Program-made: the position numbers and the translations under genes
Notes under the pieces: generated by a model
What the model saw: the letters and a program-made list of their open reading frames with translations, nothing else
What the model was told of the DNA's origin: nothing
Database searches by the model: none
Shown here: one piece after another, positions 25,501 to 33,825 of the stretch
How positions within the stretch are numbered: position 1 is the first letter of the stretch
Layout: each line of letters starts with the position of its first letter
Source of the DNA: Flavobacterium sp. HJJ
Lineage (GTDB): Bacteria > Bacteroidota > Bacteroidia > Flavobacteriales > Flavobacteriaceae
DNA length: 64,000 nucleotides
Direction of reading: 5' to 3'
Assembly (NCBI RefSeq): GCF_015351475.1
Contig: NZ_JADKPR010000013.1
Coordinates: 62,001-126,000, forward strand

Positions 25501-26505
25501 CTAATTAAAAATTTTATAAAGCATTTCTTTTAACAAATCGGCCTGAGATAAACTGTTGACTCCTACTCCTTTACTTTTAACATCAATATCTCTTAGGGAA
25601 GCAACAATCTGGCTCACTTTCTTCATTGGGTAATTTTTGACTGCCACATCATAATCTTTTAGAAAAAATGGATTGACTCCTAATACGGAAGCTACATTTT
25701 TAGGGTTTTTATCTTTTAACCCATGGTATTTTAATAACTGGATAAAAAAACCAAAGACTAAGCCGGTTGTCATAACCAGTGGATTATCTTTTGGGTTTTG
25801 GGCAAAATTCTCAGCAATTTTATAGGCTTTCAGCTGGTCGCGCTCACCGATTGCTTTTCGCAGTTCAAACACATTATAGTCTTTGCTGAATCCTATATTT
25901 TCTTCTATATCCTTGGCAGTAATTGTACTTCCTGCGGGCAGTATAATCTGCAGTTTTTCAAGTTCGTTATTGATTTTACTTAAATCGGTTCCCAAAAACT
26001 CTACCAGCATGGCAGAAGCTTTGGGCTCAATGCTGTATTTTTTTCCTGCCAAAACACGTTTAATCCAATCCCCTACTTGATTTTCATACAGTTTTTTACT
26101 TTCATAAACGATTCCGTTTTTTGCTAAAAGTTTGGTAACTTTTTTTCGTTTATCCAGCGTTTTGTATTTGTAGCAAAACACCAAAACTGTTGAAGGCATA
26201 GGATTTTCAGCATAACTTTCAATTTTATCGATAGTTCTTGATAATTCCTGAGCTTCTTTAATAATTACTACCTGACGGTCGGCCATCATTGGATAACGTT
26301 TGGCAGTAGAAACCACATCGTCTATGCTTACATCTCTTCCGTATAAAACGGTTTGATTAAATCCTTTTTCTTCTTCAGCTAAAACATTTGTTTCAATATA
26401 TTCAGATAATTTATCAATATAATAGGGCTCTTCTCCCATCAAAAAATAAATGGGTTTGATGTTTCCTGCTTTTATGTCGTTTACAATCTTTACAACTTCG
26501 TCCAT
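25501..26505 (-). CDS. holA: DNA polymerase III subunit delta
   Basis: A 334-residue protein of normal length for the clamp-loader delta subunit, which opens the beta clamp. Seen: DIKAGNIKPIYFLMGEEPYYID at the N-terminus (written here as two overlapping parts, IKPIYFLMGEEPYYID and upstream KAGN), the degenerate ATPase strands (YPMMADRQVVIIKEAQ), and the C-terminal collar helices (KAYKIAENFAQNPKDNPLVM). It is the first gene of a short minus-strand unit with the small membrane protein gene. Confidence 0.9.
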   Translation of the reverse strand: MDEVVKIVNDIKAGNIKPIYFLMGEEPYYIDKLSEYIETNVLAEEEKGFNQTVLYGRDVSIDDVVSTAKRYPMMADRQVVIIKEAQELSRTIDKIESYAENPMPSTVLVFCYKYKTLDKRKKVTKLLAKNGIVYESKKLYENQVGDWIKRVLAGKKYSIEPKASAMLVEFLGTDLSKINNELEKLQIILPAGSTITAKDIEENIGFSKDYNVFELRKAIGERDQLKAYKIAENFAQNPKDNPLVMTTGLVFGFFIQLLKYHGLKDKNPKNVASVLGVNPFFLKDYDVAVKNYPMKKVSQIVASLRDIDVKSKGVGVNSLSQADLLKEMLYKIFN

Positions 26506-26634
26506 AGAGATTTATGATTTTTGATTAACGATTTTTGATTTCTGATTTTAAAAAATCTATCTCCATTTTTTGCTTTTCTATGTTCTTTTATCGCGTCTAT
26601 CATCTTTTCTCTTTTTTCTATTTTCAAAAAATTA

Positions 26635-26642
26635 TACTTTTG
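26635..26642 (+). promoter_or_regulatory. -7 box immediately before the HsdR-N protein gene
   Basis: TACTTTTG ends only 4 bp before the ATG at 26647. If used, the mRNA would be nearly leaderless. Confidence 0.4.
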
Positions 26643-26646
26643 CCTC

Positions 26647-27102
26647 ATGCAAAAACTCAATTTTCCTTCTTATGTTTTTCGTTTCAAAAATAGCGAAAAT
26701 AAAGTGTCTATTTTCGACGAAATTAGGAAAAAATTCATCATTCTCACGCCCGAAGAATGGGTTCGCCAGCATGTAGTCCGCTTTTTATTGGAACAAAAAA
26801 AATATCCAAAATCGCTTATTAATGTTGAAAAAGTTTTAATGGTCAACGGTTTGCGAAAGCGTTATGATGTCGTTGTTTTTAATCCAAACGGAACAATTTT
26901 TATATTGATCGAATGCAAAGCTCCCGAAGTAAAAATATCTCAGGCGGTTTTTGATCAGATTGCAAGATATAATATGACCATGGAAGCCCAATTTTTGATG
27001 GTGACCAATGGACTAAATCATTATTTTTGTCTGATGGATTTCGAAAATGAGAAATATGAGTTTTTGAAAGAACTGCCAAATTATAAGGATTTGGAAGTTT
27101 AG
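26647..27102 (+). CDS. Stand-alone type I restriction HsdR N-terminal-domain protein
   Basis: A 151-residue protein consisting only of the HSDR_N nuclease-like domain. The PD-(D/E)xK pattern is visible: KRYDVVVFNPNG near residues 77-88 (Asp) and FILIECKAPEVK near 92-103 (ExK). No helicase, HsdM or HsdS gene is near, so it is not a working type I restriction system. Single-domain relatives are common housekeeping-like genes in Bacteroidota; their role is unknown. It is transcribed divergently from holA. Confidence 0.8.
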   Translation: MQKLNFPSYVFRFKNSENKVSIFDEIRKKFIILTPEEWVRQHVVRFLLEQKKYPKSLINVEKVLMVNGLRKRYDVVVFNPNGTIFILIECKAPEVKISQAVFDQIARYNMTMEAQFLMVTNGLNHYFCLMDFENEKYEFLKELPNYKDLEV

Positions 27103-27104
27103 AT

Positions 27105-27213
27105 TATTGGATTCTTAGACTTTATAGATTGTTAGAGTCTAAAATCGATAGCGCAATAATCTAACAATTTAACAATCTAAAAGTCTAAAAGTCTAAGAAT
27201 CTAAGAAGTCTAA
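27105..27213. repeat. Word-iterated inverted repeat (TAGATTGTTAGA word)
   Basis: The left arm 27105-27150 carries TTAGA/TTAGAC words and pairs imperfectly with the right arm 27155-27213, made of TCTAA words. It fills the whole gap between the HsdR-N gene and the glycosyltransferase and reaches up to the ATG of the latter. Confidence 0.75.
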
Positions 27214-28206
27214 ATGAAAATAGCCGTAGTTATACTCAATTGGAATGGTGTGAAATTATTAGAACAATTTTTACCTTCCGTAATTCAATATTCGCCTGAA
27301 GCAGCTGTTTATGTTGCAGATAATGCCTCAACAGATGAATCGGTAGCATTTGTAAAAAATAATTATCCTTCTGTAAAAATTGTACAGAATAAAACCAATA
27401 AGGGTTTTGCAGGCGGCTATAATGAAGCTTTGGGACATATTGATGCAGAAATTTATGCTTTGGTAAATTCGGATATAGAAGTGACTGAGAATTGGCTGCA
27501 GCCGATATTAGAGACTTTTGAAGCAGAACCCAAAACGGCAATTATTCAGCCAAAAATATTAGATTTCAAAAAGAAAGATTATTTTGAATATGCGGGTGCA
27601 GGCGGCGGTTTTATTGATAAGTTTGGTTATCCGTTCTGCAGAGGACGTATTTTTGATACTTTGGAAAAGGATAATGGGCAGTACAATGATAAGACAGATA
27701 TATTTTGGGCATCTGGAGCCTGTTTTTTTATCAGAAGTTCAGTTTATAAAGAGTTAAAAGGTTTTGACGAAGATTTTTTTGCGCATCAGGAAGAAATTGA
27801 TTTATGCTGGAGGGCTGTTAATAGAGGGTACGATATTAAATACAATTCAGGGGCAGTAGTTTACCATGTTGGAGGAGCTACTTTGAAACAGGCAAATCCG
27901 CAGAAAACGTTCTTGAATTTTAGAAATTCGCTGTTGATGTTAACAAAAAATCTTCCTCAAAAACAACTCTTTCAAGTAATTTTTATCAGAATGCTTTTAG
28001 ACGGTGTGGCTGGAGTTAAATTTGTATTTTCAAGTCAATTTATTCATTGCTGGGCAGTTATACGAGCACATTTTTCTTTTTACAGGCTGTTTTTTAAAAA
28101 TTATAAAAAAAGAGAAAAAAATCAGACTGAAATATACTTTAAAACGGAAAGCGTCGTTTATGGATATTATGTTAAGGGTGGCACGATTTTTGCTGACCTA
28201 ATTTAA
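27214..28206 (+). CDS. Family 2 glycosyltransferase
   Basis: A 330-residue GT-A fold glycosyltransferase. It opens MKIAVVILNWNGVKLLEQFL, has the nucleotide-sugar site VADNASTDESVAFV near residues 34-47, the DxD-type motif as LVNSDIEVTENW near 88-99 and ASGACFFIRSSVYKELKGFD near 166. It most resembles rhamnosyltransferase-like GT2 enzymes of cell-envelope polysaccharide. No other glycan genes are adjacent, so donor and acceptor are unknown. Confidence 0.88.
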   Translation: MKIAVVILNWNGVKLLEQFLPSVIQYSPEAAVYVADNASTDESVAFVKNNYPSVKIVQNKTNKGFAGGYNEALGHIDAEIYALVNSDIEVTENWLQPILETFEAEPKTAIIQPKILDFKKKDYFEYAGAGGGFIDKFGYPFCRGRIFDTLEKDNGQYNDKTDIFWASGACFFIRSSVYKELKGFDEDFFAHQEEIDLCWRAVNRGYDIKYNSGAVVYHVGGATLKQANPQKTFLNFRNSLLMLTKNLPQKQLFQVIFIRMLLDGVAGVKFVFSSQFIHCWAVIRAHFSFYRLFFKNYKKREKNQTEIYFKTESVVYGYYVKGGTIFADLI

Positions 28207-28240
28207 CAATAATTTATATTTAAAATTAACTTTTAAAAAC

Positions 28241-28248
28241 TAACTTTG
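28241..28248 (+). promoter_or_regulatory. -7 box for the OmpA-type lipoprotein gene
   Basis: TAACTTTG, 20-30 bp before the possible ATG starts at 28269 and 28278. Confidence 0.5.
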
Positions 28249-28277
28249 TAAAACACGTTTAATTAAACATGAGATCT

Positions 28278-29129
28278 ATGAAAAAAATAATGATTACACT
28301 ATCCGCTTTAGCACTCCTTACATCTTGTGTGTCTAAAAAAGAATACGCAGCTCTGGAAGCTAAAAACAAGGAAACACAAGATTTATTAAATTCTTGTACT
28401 GTAAAATTAAATTCTTGTTTAGAAGAAAAAGCAGGTCTTAAAGCGACTGTAGATGGATTAAAAGAAACGAATCAGCATTTGATTTCTACTTCAAAAGACA
28501 TGACGATTCTGTCAACTAAAGGTGCTGAAAATATTGAAAAAGCATTAGAATCTATCAAAGAAAAAGATTTGAAAATCAGCAGAATGCAGGACGCTTTGAC
28601 TAAAAAAGACAGTGTTACGCTTGCAGTTGTTACCAGCTTAAAATCTGTAGTAGGACTGGATGATCAGGACATTGAAATCAATGTTGACAAAGGAGTGGTT
28701 TTCATCTCTATCTCTGATAAAATGCTTTTTAAAAGCGGTAGTTATGAAGTAAGCGACAAAGCAAAAGGAGTTTTGACTAAAGTTGCAAAAGTTGTAAACG
28801 ACAAACCTGATTTTGAATGTATGGTTGAAGGCCACACTGATACTGATGTACTTAAAGGAAATGCCTGTTTAATTGATAACTGGGATTTGAGTGTAAAACG
28901 TTCTACTGCTATTATCCGTATTTTATCTAATGATTTAAAGGTTAATCCAGCTCAATTAATTGCAGCAGGCAGAAGTTCATACGTTCCTTTGGTTCCAAAT
29001 GATTCTCCTGAAAATAAATCTAAAAACAGAAGAACACGTATCTACGTTATGCCAAAAATAGACCAGTTCTATGATATGGTTGAAAAAGAAATGAAAAAAC
29101 AGCCAGGAGCAGCACCAGTTCAAAAATAA
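28278..29129 (+). CDS. OmpA-family peptidoglycan-binding lipoprotein
   Basis: From the ATG at 28278 it has 283 residues and a clear lipoprotein signal (MKKIMITLSALALLTSC); the ATG at 28269 adds MRS. A coiled-coil region covers roughly residues 25-105 (many Glu/Lys/Leu heptads). An OmpA C-terminal domain follows, with VEGHTDTDVL near 193 and SKNRRTRIYVMP near 255, the residues that hold diaminopimelate. It probably tethers the outer membrane to peptidoglycan. It has its own promoter box and a strong shared terminator. Confidence 0.88.
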   Translation: MKKIMITLSALALLTSCVSKKEYAALEAKNKETQDLLNSCTVKLNSCLEEKAGLKATVDGLKETNQHLISTSKDMTILSTKGAENIEKALESIKEKDLKISRMQDALTKKDSVTLAVVTSLKSVVGLDDQDIEINVDKGVVFISISDKMLFKSGSYEVSDKAKGVLTKVAKVVNDKPDFECMVEGHTDTDVLKGNACLIDNWDLSVKRSTAIIRILSNDLKVNPAQLIAAGRSSYVPLVPNDSPENKSKNRRTRIYVMPKIDQFYDMVEKEMKKQPGAAPVQK

Positions 29130-29152
29130 GGTAGTTATAATTCATAAAAAAA

Positions 29153-29179
29153 AACGCTTCGAGATTTTCGAAGCGTTTT
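29153..29179. terminator. Bidirectional terminator between the OmpA-type and Sua5-type genes
   Basis: An 11-bp perfect stem (29153-29163 with 29169-29179, core AACGCTTCGA) has a 5-nt loop, with A-run before and T-run after it. It serves convergent genes on both strands. Confidence 0.85.
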
Positions 29180-29235
29180 TTTTATGTTTTAATTTTTTGG
29201 TTCAATATAATTTGATTCCTGATTTTAAATAAAAG

Positions 29236-29856
29236 TTATATAATATCAATATCGCCTTTTCCTTCTCTCACAACGATTGGTTCATCGCCTGATAAATCAA
29301 TTATAGTTGAGCCGATATTATCTCCATAACCTCCATCAATAACCATATCAACCAAATTCTGCCATTTTTCAAAAATAAGTTCTGGATCTGTGGTGTATTC
29401 AATTACTTCATCTTCATCTCTAATAGACGTTGAAACAATTGGATTTCCTAATTGGCGTACAATTTCTAAGGCAATGGAATTATCGGGAATACGGATACCG
29501 ACTGTGGTTTTCTTTTTAAATTCTTTTGGCAGGTTATTATTTCCCGGAAGGATAAAAGTGTATGGGCCGGGTAATGCTCTTTTAAGAATTTTAAAAGTTG
29601 AGGTATCTATTTGCTTTACATAATCAGACAAATTGCTTAAATCGTGGCAGATGAACGAGAAATTTGCTTTTTCCAGTTTCACTCCTTTTATTTTTGCTAT
29701 TTTTTCAAGGGCGCGGGAATTAGTGATATCACAGCCTAAACCGTAAACGGTATCGGTTGGATAAATCACTAATCCTCCATCCTGAAGTACTTTTACCACT
29801 TTGGCAATAGCTGCTTCATTTGGTTTATCGGGATATATTTTTATTATTTGTGCCAT
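29236..29856 (-). CDS. Sua5/YciO/YrdC-family L-threonylcarbamoyladenylate synthase-like protein
   Basis: A 206-residue YrdC-fold protein. It has YPTDTVYGLGCDITNSRAL near residues 32-50, the KxR-type nucleotide site and a C-terminal SxR-like region (GSTIIDLSGDEPIVVREGKG). Family members make threonylcarbamoyl-AMP for t6A37 tRNA modification. The single-domain length and sequence resemble the YciO branch, so a true Sua5/TsaC role is not certain. It ends toward the OmpA-type gene and shares its terminator. Confidence 0.85.
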   Translation of the reverse strand: MAQIIKIYPDKPNEAAIAKVVKVLQDGGLVIYPTDTVYGLGCDITNSRALEKIAKIKGVKLEKANFSFICHDLSNLSDYVKQIDTSTFKILKRALPGPYTFILPGNNNLPKEFKKKTTVGIRIPDNSIALEIVRQLGNPIVSTSIRDEDEVIEYTTDPELIFEKWQNLVDMVIDGGYGDNIGSTIIDLSGDEPIVVREGKGDIDII

Positions 29857-29946
29857 GTCATTTTTGGTTTAGAACTTAAAAAAAGTTTAATAGCTTAAAA
29901 GTTTAACTGTTTAAATCTGTTCGGAATGAAAACTGAAATAATATTT

Positions 29947-32283
29947 TTATCCAATGATCTCCAATTTTGCAAAACGCAGCAATAATTTCTTTAATCCTCC
30001 TACTTCAAATTTAATTTCTGCTTTTTTATCAGCACCAACACCTTCCAGGTTGATTACCTGACCTTTCCCAAAGCGTTCGTGCATTACAACATTTCCAGGA
30101 ACCAAAGTATTGTCAAATAAATTGGCACTTCCATTCGCAGGGCTGTTTCCAGAAACTGGTTTCAGTTTTCGGATATTAGCATCTGGTTTAGGCTGATTAT
30201 CAGTAATGTGTTTTGGCGGTGTACTTCCTATTGGTTTTGCAAGACGCAATTTGGATTTATCCACATCTCCAAAAATATCGCTGTCAATCATTGGTTTAAA
30301 ACGGTAATTGCTTTCTGCCGGCGTAAGATATTCCAAATATTGCGGGTCTATTTCTTCAATAAAGCGAGAAGGCTCGCTATCAGTTAATTTTCCCCAGCGG
30401 TAACGCGATTGCGAATAAGTTAAGTACGCCTGATGCTCCGCACGGGTCAAAGCTACATAAAACAATCGGCGTTCTTCTTCCAGTTCGCTTCGGGTACTCA
30501 TACTCATGGCGCTAGGGAACAAATCTTCCTCCATTCCCACTACAAATACATGTGGAAATTCAAGACCTTTGGCCAAGTGAATCGTCATCAAAGCCACACG
30601 GTCTTCATCGCTGGTGTCTTTATCTAAATCGGTTGCAAGAGCTACATCTTCCATGAATTCAGATAATGAGCCGACAGCCCCGTCAACTTCTTTTTGGCCT
30701 TCGATGAAATCTTTAACACCATTCAGCAATTGTTCGATATTTTCAATTCGGGCCATTCCTTCAGGAGTAGCGTCTTTTTTTAATTCCTGAATTAATCCTG
30801 TTTTTTTCGCAACATGTTCTACAACATAAAAAGCATCCTGATTTTCATTAATCACCTGAAAACTCTGAATCATTGTAACAAAATCCAAAAGCTTCTGTTT
30901 GGTTCCTGAATTCAGTTTTAAATCAATCCGTTCAATGTTCTGCATTACTTCAAAAATTGAACGCTTATAATGATTGGCAGCAATTGTCAGTTTCTCAATA
31001 GTTGTATTCCCGATTCCTCTGGCCGGATAGTTGATTACACGGATTAAAGCTTCCTCATCTTTCGGGTTAAGGACTAATCTTAAATAACACAGCGCATCTT
31101 TAACTTCTTTTCTTTGATAAAAAGACAAACCTCCGTAAATACGATATGGAATATCTCTTTTTCGTAATGCATCTTCCATAGCTTTGGACTGCGCATTAGT
31201 ACGGTATAGAATTGCAAAAGCACCATTGTTGAGCTGATGATTCATTTTTTGTTCCCAAATGGTAGCAGCAACAAAACGTCCCTCTTCATTATCGGTAATA
31301 CTTCGGTGTACTTTGATTTTTGGACCAAAATCATTGGCGGTCCAAACCACTTTATCCAGTTTAACTTTGTTCTTATCGATAATAGTATTGGCTGCTTCCA
31401 CGATATTTCTGGTCGAACGGTAATTTTGTTCCAGCCTAAAAGTTTTTACACCCTCATAATCTTTCTGGAAGTTCAAAATGTTATTGATATTTGCTCCGCG
31501 AAAAGCATAAATACTCTGCGCATCATCCCCTACTACACAAATATTCTGAAATTTATCAGACAAAGCACGCACAATCAAATATTGTGAATGGTTGGTATCC
31601 TGGTACTCATCCACCAATAAGTAGCGAAAACGGTTCTGGTACTTAGCCAAAACTTCTGGAAAACGAGTCAGCAGTTCATTGGTTTTTAATAACAGATCAT
31701 CAAAATCCATTGCGCCCGATTTGAAACAGCGATCTACATAATGCTGATAAATTTCGCCCATTCTAGGTTTTTTGCTCATCGCATCCGCTTCCTGTAAATC
31801 GGGGTCATTGTAATAGGCTTTTACGGTAATCAAGCTGTTTTTAAAGTTTGAAATCCTGCCCAAAACCTGTTTTGGTTTGTATACATCACGATCCAGCTGC
31901 AACTCTTTAATAATACCCGAAATAGCACGCAGAGAATCCTGTGAATCATAAATTGTAAAGTTTGACGGATAACCTAAATGCTCCGCTTCGGAACGCAGGA
32001 TTCGCGCAAAAACAGAGTGAAACGTTCCCATCCAAAGATTTTTGGCTTCGCTGGTTCCCACAATATCCGAGATACGTTTTTTCATTTCCCTCGCCGCCTT
32101 ATTGGTAAAAGTAAGGGACAAAATATTGAAAGGGTCAATACCCTGATGCATCAAATAAGCAATTCTAATGGTGAGTACACGAGTTTTTCCGGAGCCTGCA
32201 CCCGCAATAATAATCATAGGACCATCTTTTTGCAATACAGGTTCGCGCTGAGCTTCGTTAAGCTGTTCTATATATTTTTGCAT
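29947..32283 (-). CDS. UvrD/PcrA-type superfamily 1 DNA helicase
   Basis: A 778-residue 3'-5' helicase used in repair and replication-fork processing. Motif I is IIAGAGSGKTRVLTIRI near residues 25-41, Ia SLTFTNKAAREMKKRI, motif II LLVDEYQDTNHSQY near 224-237, motif III VVGDDAQSIYAFRGA, motif IV FRLEQNYRSTRNI and motif VI YVALTRAEHQAYL. The C-terminal about 100 residues carry the PcrA-like basic tail ending in VMHERFGKGQVINLEG. A -7 box lies at 32304-32311. Confidence 0.93.
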   Translation of the reverse strand: MQKYIEQLNEAQREPVLQKDGPMIIIAGAGSGKTRVLTIRIAYLMHQGIDPFNILSLTFTNKAAREMKKRISDIVGTSEAKNLWMGTFHSVFARILRSEAEHLGYPSNFTIYDSQDSLRAISGIIKELQLDRDVYKPKQVLGRISNFKNSLITVKAYYNDPDLQEADAMSKKPRMGEIYQHYVDRCFKSGAMDFDDLLLKTNELLTRFPEVLAKYQNRFRYLLVDEYQDTNHSQYLIVRALSDKFQNICVVGDDAQSIYAFRGANINNILNFQKDYEGVKTFRLEQNYRSTRNIVEAANTIIDKNKVKLDKVVWTANDFGPKIKVHRSITDNEEGRFVAATIWEQKMNHQLNNGAFAILYRTNAQSKAMEDALRKRDIPYRIYGGLSFYQRKEVKDALCYLRLVLNPKDEEALIRVINYPARGIGNTTIEKLTIAANHYKRSIFEVMQNIERIDLKLNSGTKQKLLDFVTMIQSFQVINENQDAFYVVEHVAKKTGLIQELKKDATPEGMARIENIEQLLNGVKDFIEGQKEVDGAVGSLSEFMEDVALATDLDKDTSDEDRVALMTIHLAKGLEFPHVFVVGMEEDLFPSAMSMSTRSELEEERRLFYVALTRAEHQAYLTYSQSRYRWGKLTDSEPSRFIEEIDPQYLEYLTPAESNYRFKPMIDSDIFGDVDKSKLRLAKPIGSTPPKHITDNQPKPDANIRKLKPVSGNSPANGSANLFDNTLVPGNVVMHERFGKGQVINLEGVGADKKAEIKFEVGGLKKLLLRFAKLEIIG

Positions 32284-32303
32284 GAAATAACTACTGTTTG
32301 ATG

Positions 32304-32311
32304 CAAAAATA
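32304..32311 (-). promoter_or_regulatory. -7 box for the UvrD/PcrA gene
   Basis: TATTTTTG on the minus strand, 20 bp before the ATG. Confidence 0.5.
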
Positions 32312-32388
32312 AGGATTTATGAATGAATAAACGAGCCTTAACATAATTCTGCTGACCAAAATCAGCAATCTGCGGTTTAAAATCATTT

Positions 32389-32530
32389 GGGCGTGACCAC
32401 AATAGAGAAAGGGGCTGATTTATGAATGTCTTTATTCGCCCCTTTCTCTATTGCGGTCGGGCAGTCCGCGTTACTTCGGTAACCTGCTTCCGTCCCTCAC
32501 GCGGGATACTGCAGATCCGGAGGATTTAAC
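32389..32530 (-). repeat. Interspersed structured repeat with a 16-bp perfect palindrome
   Basis: This fills most of the 286-bp gap after the helicase promoter. Arms 32400-32415 and 32438-32453 (core AATAGAGAAAGGGGC) are perfect complements. On the minus strand the flanks read CGCGTGAGGGACGGAAGC, a TTACCGAAGTAA hairpin, GCGGACTGCCCGACC, the palindrome and GTGGTCACGCCC. That matches, from memory, a flavobacterial repeat of the pattern GAGGGAnnGAAGC - hairpin - GCGGAnnGCCCGACC. GC content is well above the surroundings. Whether it is a transcribed RNA or a mobile palindrome is unknown. Confidence 0.7.
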
Positions 32531-32569
32531 TTTAATTGAGAAAAATTAATATTGAAGAAACAAAAAATA

Positions 32570-33165
32570 TCAATTCGGGTATAATTCCTTAATGCGTGAA
32601 ATTGATTTTTGCACTAATTCACCCAATATCATAATATCAATATCATCTAATTTTTGAATGTACAAACATGCTTTACTGGTTTTATATTTTCCAAATTGCG
32701 AAAGCAGTATTCCTTTCTCTTCAAAATCAGAAGCGAGATAAATTGTAATAGCATTTTTTCTTGAAGCAAGTCCTGCAAGCGGTGCATTTCCCTCATAACC
32801 GCTTTCATATTTATAATTGTAAATACCAAATCCAACAATGCCAGTTCCCCACATTTTGGGAGCAAAACCAGATTGTCTGTTTAATAAACCACTACAGACT
32901 GAAAGTCTACAAGGTTGGATTGCGAAAATTGATAAAATTTTGCCACAGATTCATAGATAAAAAATGATTTTAAAATCTGTGAATCTGTGGCAAAAACTTT
33001 TTTAGAAGCTAAAGCGGGATGCACTGAAAGCGCATAGTTTTAAACTCTATTTGAGACCAATAAATCAATAATTAGTCCGCAGTCTTCCTATCTCTTTACA
33101 TTACTTATGGAAGCTAAAAAATCGGCAACGCTATTTTCAGTTTCAACTGTTTTATTTTTGAACAT
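32570..33165 (-). pseudogene. DUF1801 (YdhG-like) gene broken by a 170-bp insertion and a nonsense codon
   Basis: The original gene starts at the ATG at 33163-33165 (MFKNKTVETENSVADFLAS), hits an in-frame TAG at codon 26 and then continues EDCGLIIDLL. Here 170 bp (32889-33058) interrupt it, flanked by AATAAA copies at 32883-32888 and 33059-33064. The frame resumes as NRQSGFAPKMWGTGIVGFG and runs to the stop at 32570. Joined across the insertion, the two parts align with the DUF1801 family over about 140 residues. A product from the internal ATG at 32854 (94 residues) is conceivable but lacks the first third. Confidence 0.8.
32889..33058. mobile_element. 170-bp insertion with 6-bp flanking duplication, MITE-like
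   Basis: It sits inside the DUF1801 gene between AATAAA direct repeats. It contains a 16-bp perfect palindrome (32938-32953 with 32980-32995, core GCCACAGATTCA) and two short hairpin-like words, GACTGAAAGTC near 32898-32908 and CACTGAAAGCG near 33022-33032. The ends (CCACTACAG and TTTGAGACC) are not clear terminal inverted repeats, so the class is uncertain. It encodes nothing. Confidence 0.65.
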
Positions 33166-33310
33166 ATCGTTTTTTATAAAGTTCTAATGGTGGTATTTTG
33201 TAGAGACAATTATTAGCTAAATATAAGATATTAATTAGTATTAATCAGGCTATTTATTACTATATTAGCAATGGCTATTGCCGTAATTATTAACTAAAAA
33301 GTTTATTACT

Positions 33311-33793
33311 ATGAAAAATCTAGGTTTGTTTTTTTTGCTGTTAACTTGTATTGGATTCCAAAGCTGTAAAAATGATAAAAACCCAAAAGAAGCTGAAGCG
33401 TCCAAAGCACATGCTGAAAAAATAATAAGCACAGCTTGCTATAAATCATTGTATGAAAACGATACAATTAATTTGACAGTCAATACACTGAAGAATGGAA
33501 AGATAAATGGTGACATGGTAATGAAAATCGAGAATATGCCAGACAAAATTGGTAAAATAATCGGAGAATTCCGTGGTGATACATTGTTTGCCGATTATTC
33601 GTTTATTCAGGGAACAAATGAAAAAGTAACATTCAAAAATCCGATGGCATTCTTAAAGCACGGAAGTGTACTGATTCTAGGCAGTGGAAAAATCGAAACA
33701 TATCTAGGACGTTCTTATTTTGCAAAAGATGAACCTATCGATTTTGCAAAAGTGAAATATAAATTTTCAAAGGTAGACTGTGCTAATAAATAA
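33311..33793 (+). CDS. Small lipoprotein of unknown function
   Basis: A 160-residue protein with a lipoprotein signal (LLLTCIGFQSC, Cys near residue 19). After a charged linker, the mature part looks beta-rich: GKINGDMVMKIENMPDKIG, IGEFRGDTLFADYSFIQG, SVLILGSGKIETYLG. It ends with a Cys near position 157. The alternating pattern suggests a small barrel or META-like fold, but I do not recognise a family. It is 32 bp upstream of the HNH nuclease gene in the same direction. Confidence 0.7.
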   Translation: MKNLGLFFLLLTCIGFQSCKNDKNPKEAEASKAHAEKIISTACYKSLYENDTINLTVNTLKNGKINGDMVMKIENMPDKIGKIIGEFRGDTLFADYSFIQGTNEKVTFKNPMAFLKHGSVLILGSGKIETYLGRSYFAKDEPIDFAKVKYKFSKVDCANK

Positions 33794-33825
33794 GTTGGCG
33801 GTCAGCCTGAAAAAAAAAACAAAAA

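Noticed and set aside
26647..27102. Active type I restriction-modification locus
   Set aside because: Only the HsdR N-terminal domain is present; no helicase, methylase or specificity gene is nearby.
27105..27213. CRISPR array
   Set aside because: The repeated words are 5-9 bp, irregular and inverted, with no constant spacers; no cas genes are present. The same holds for the other word-iterated repeats.
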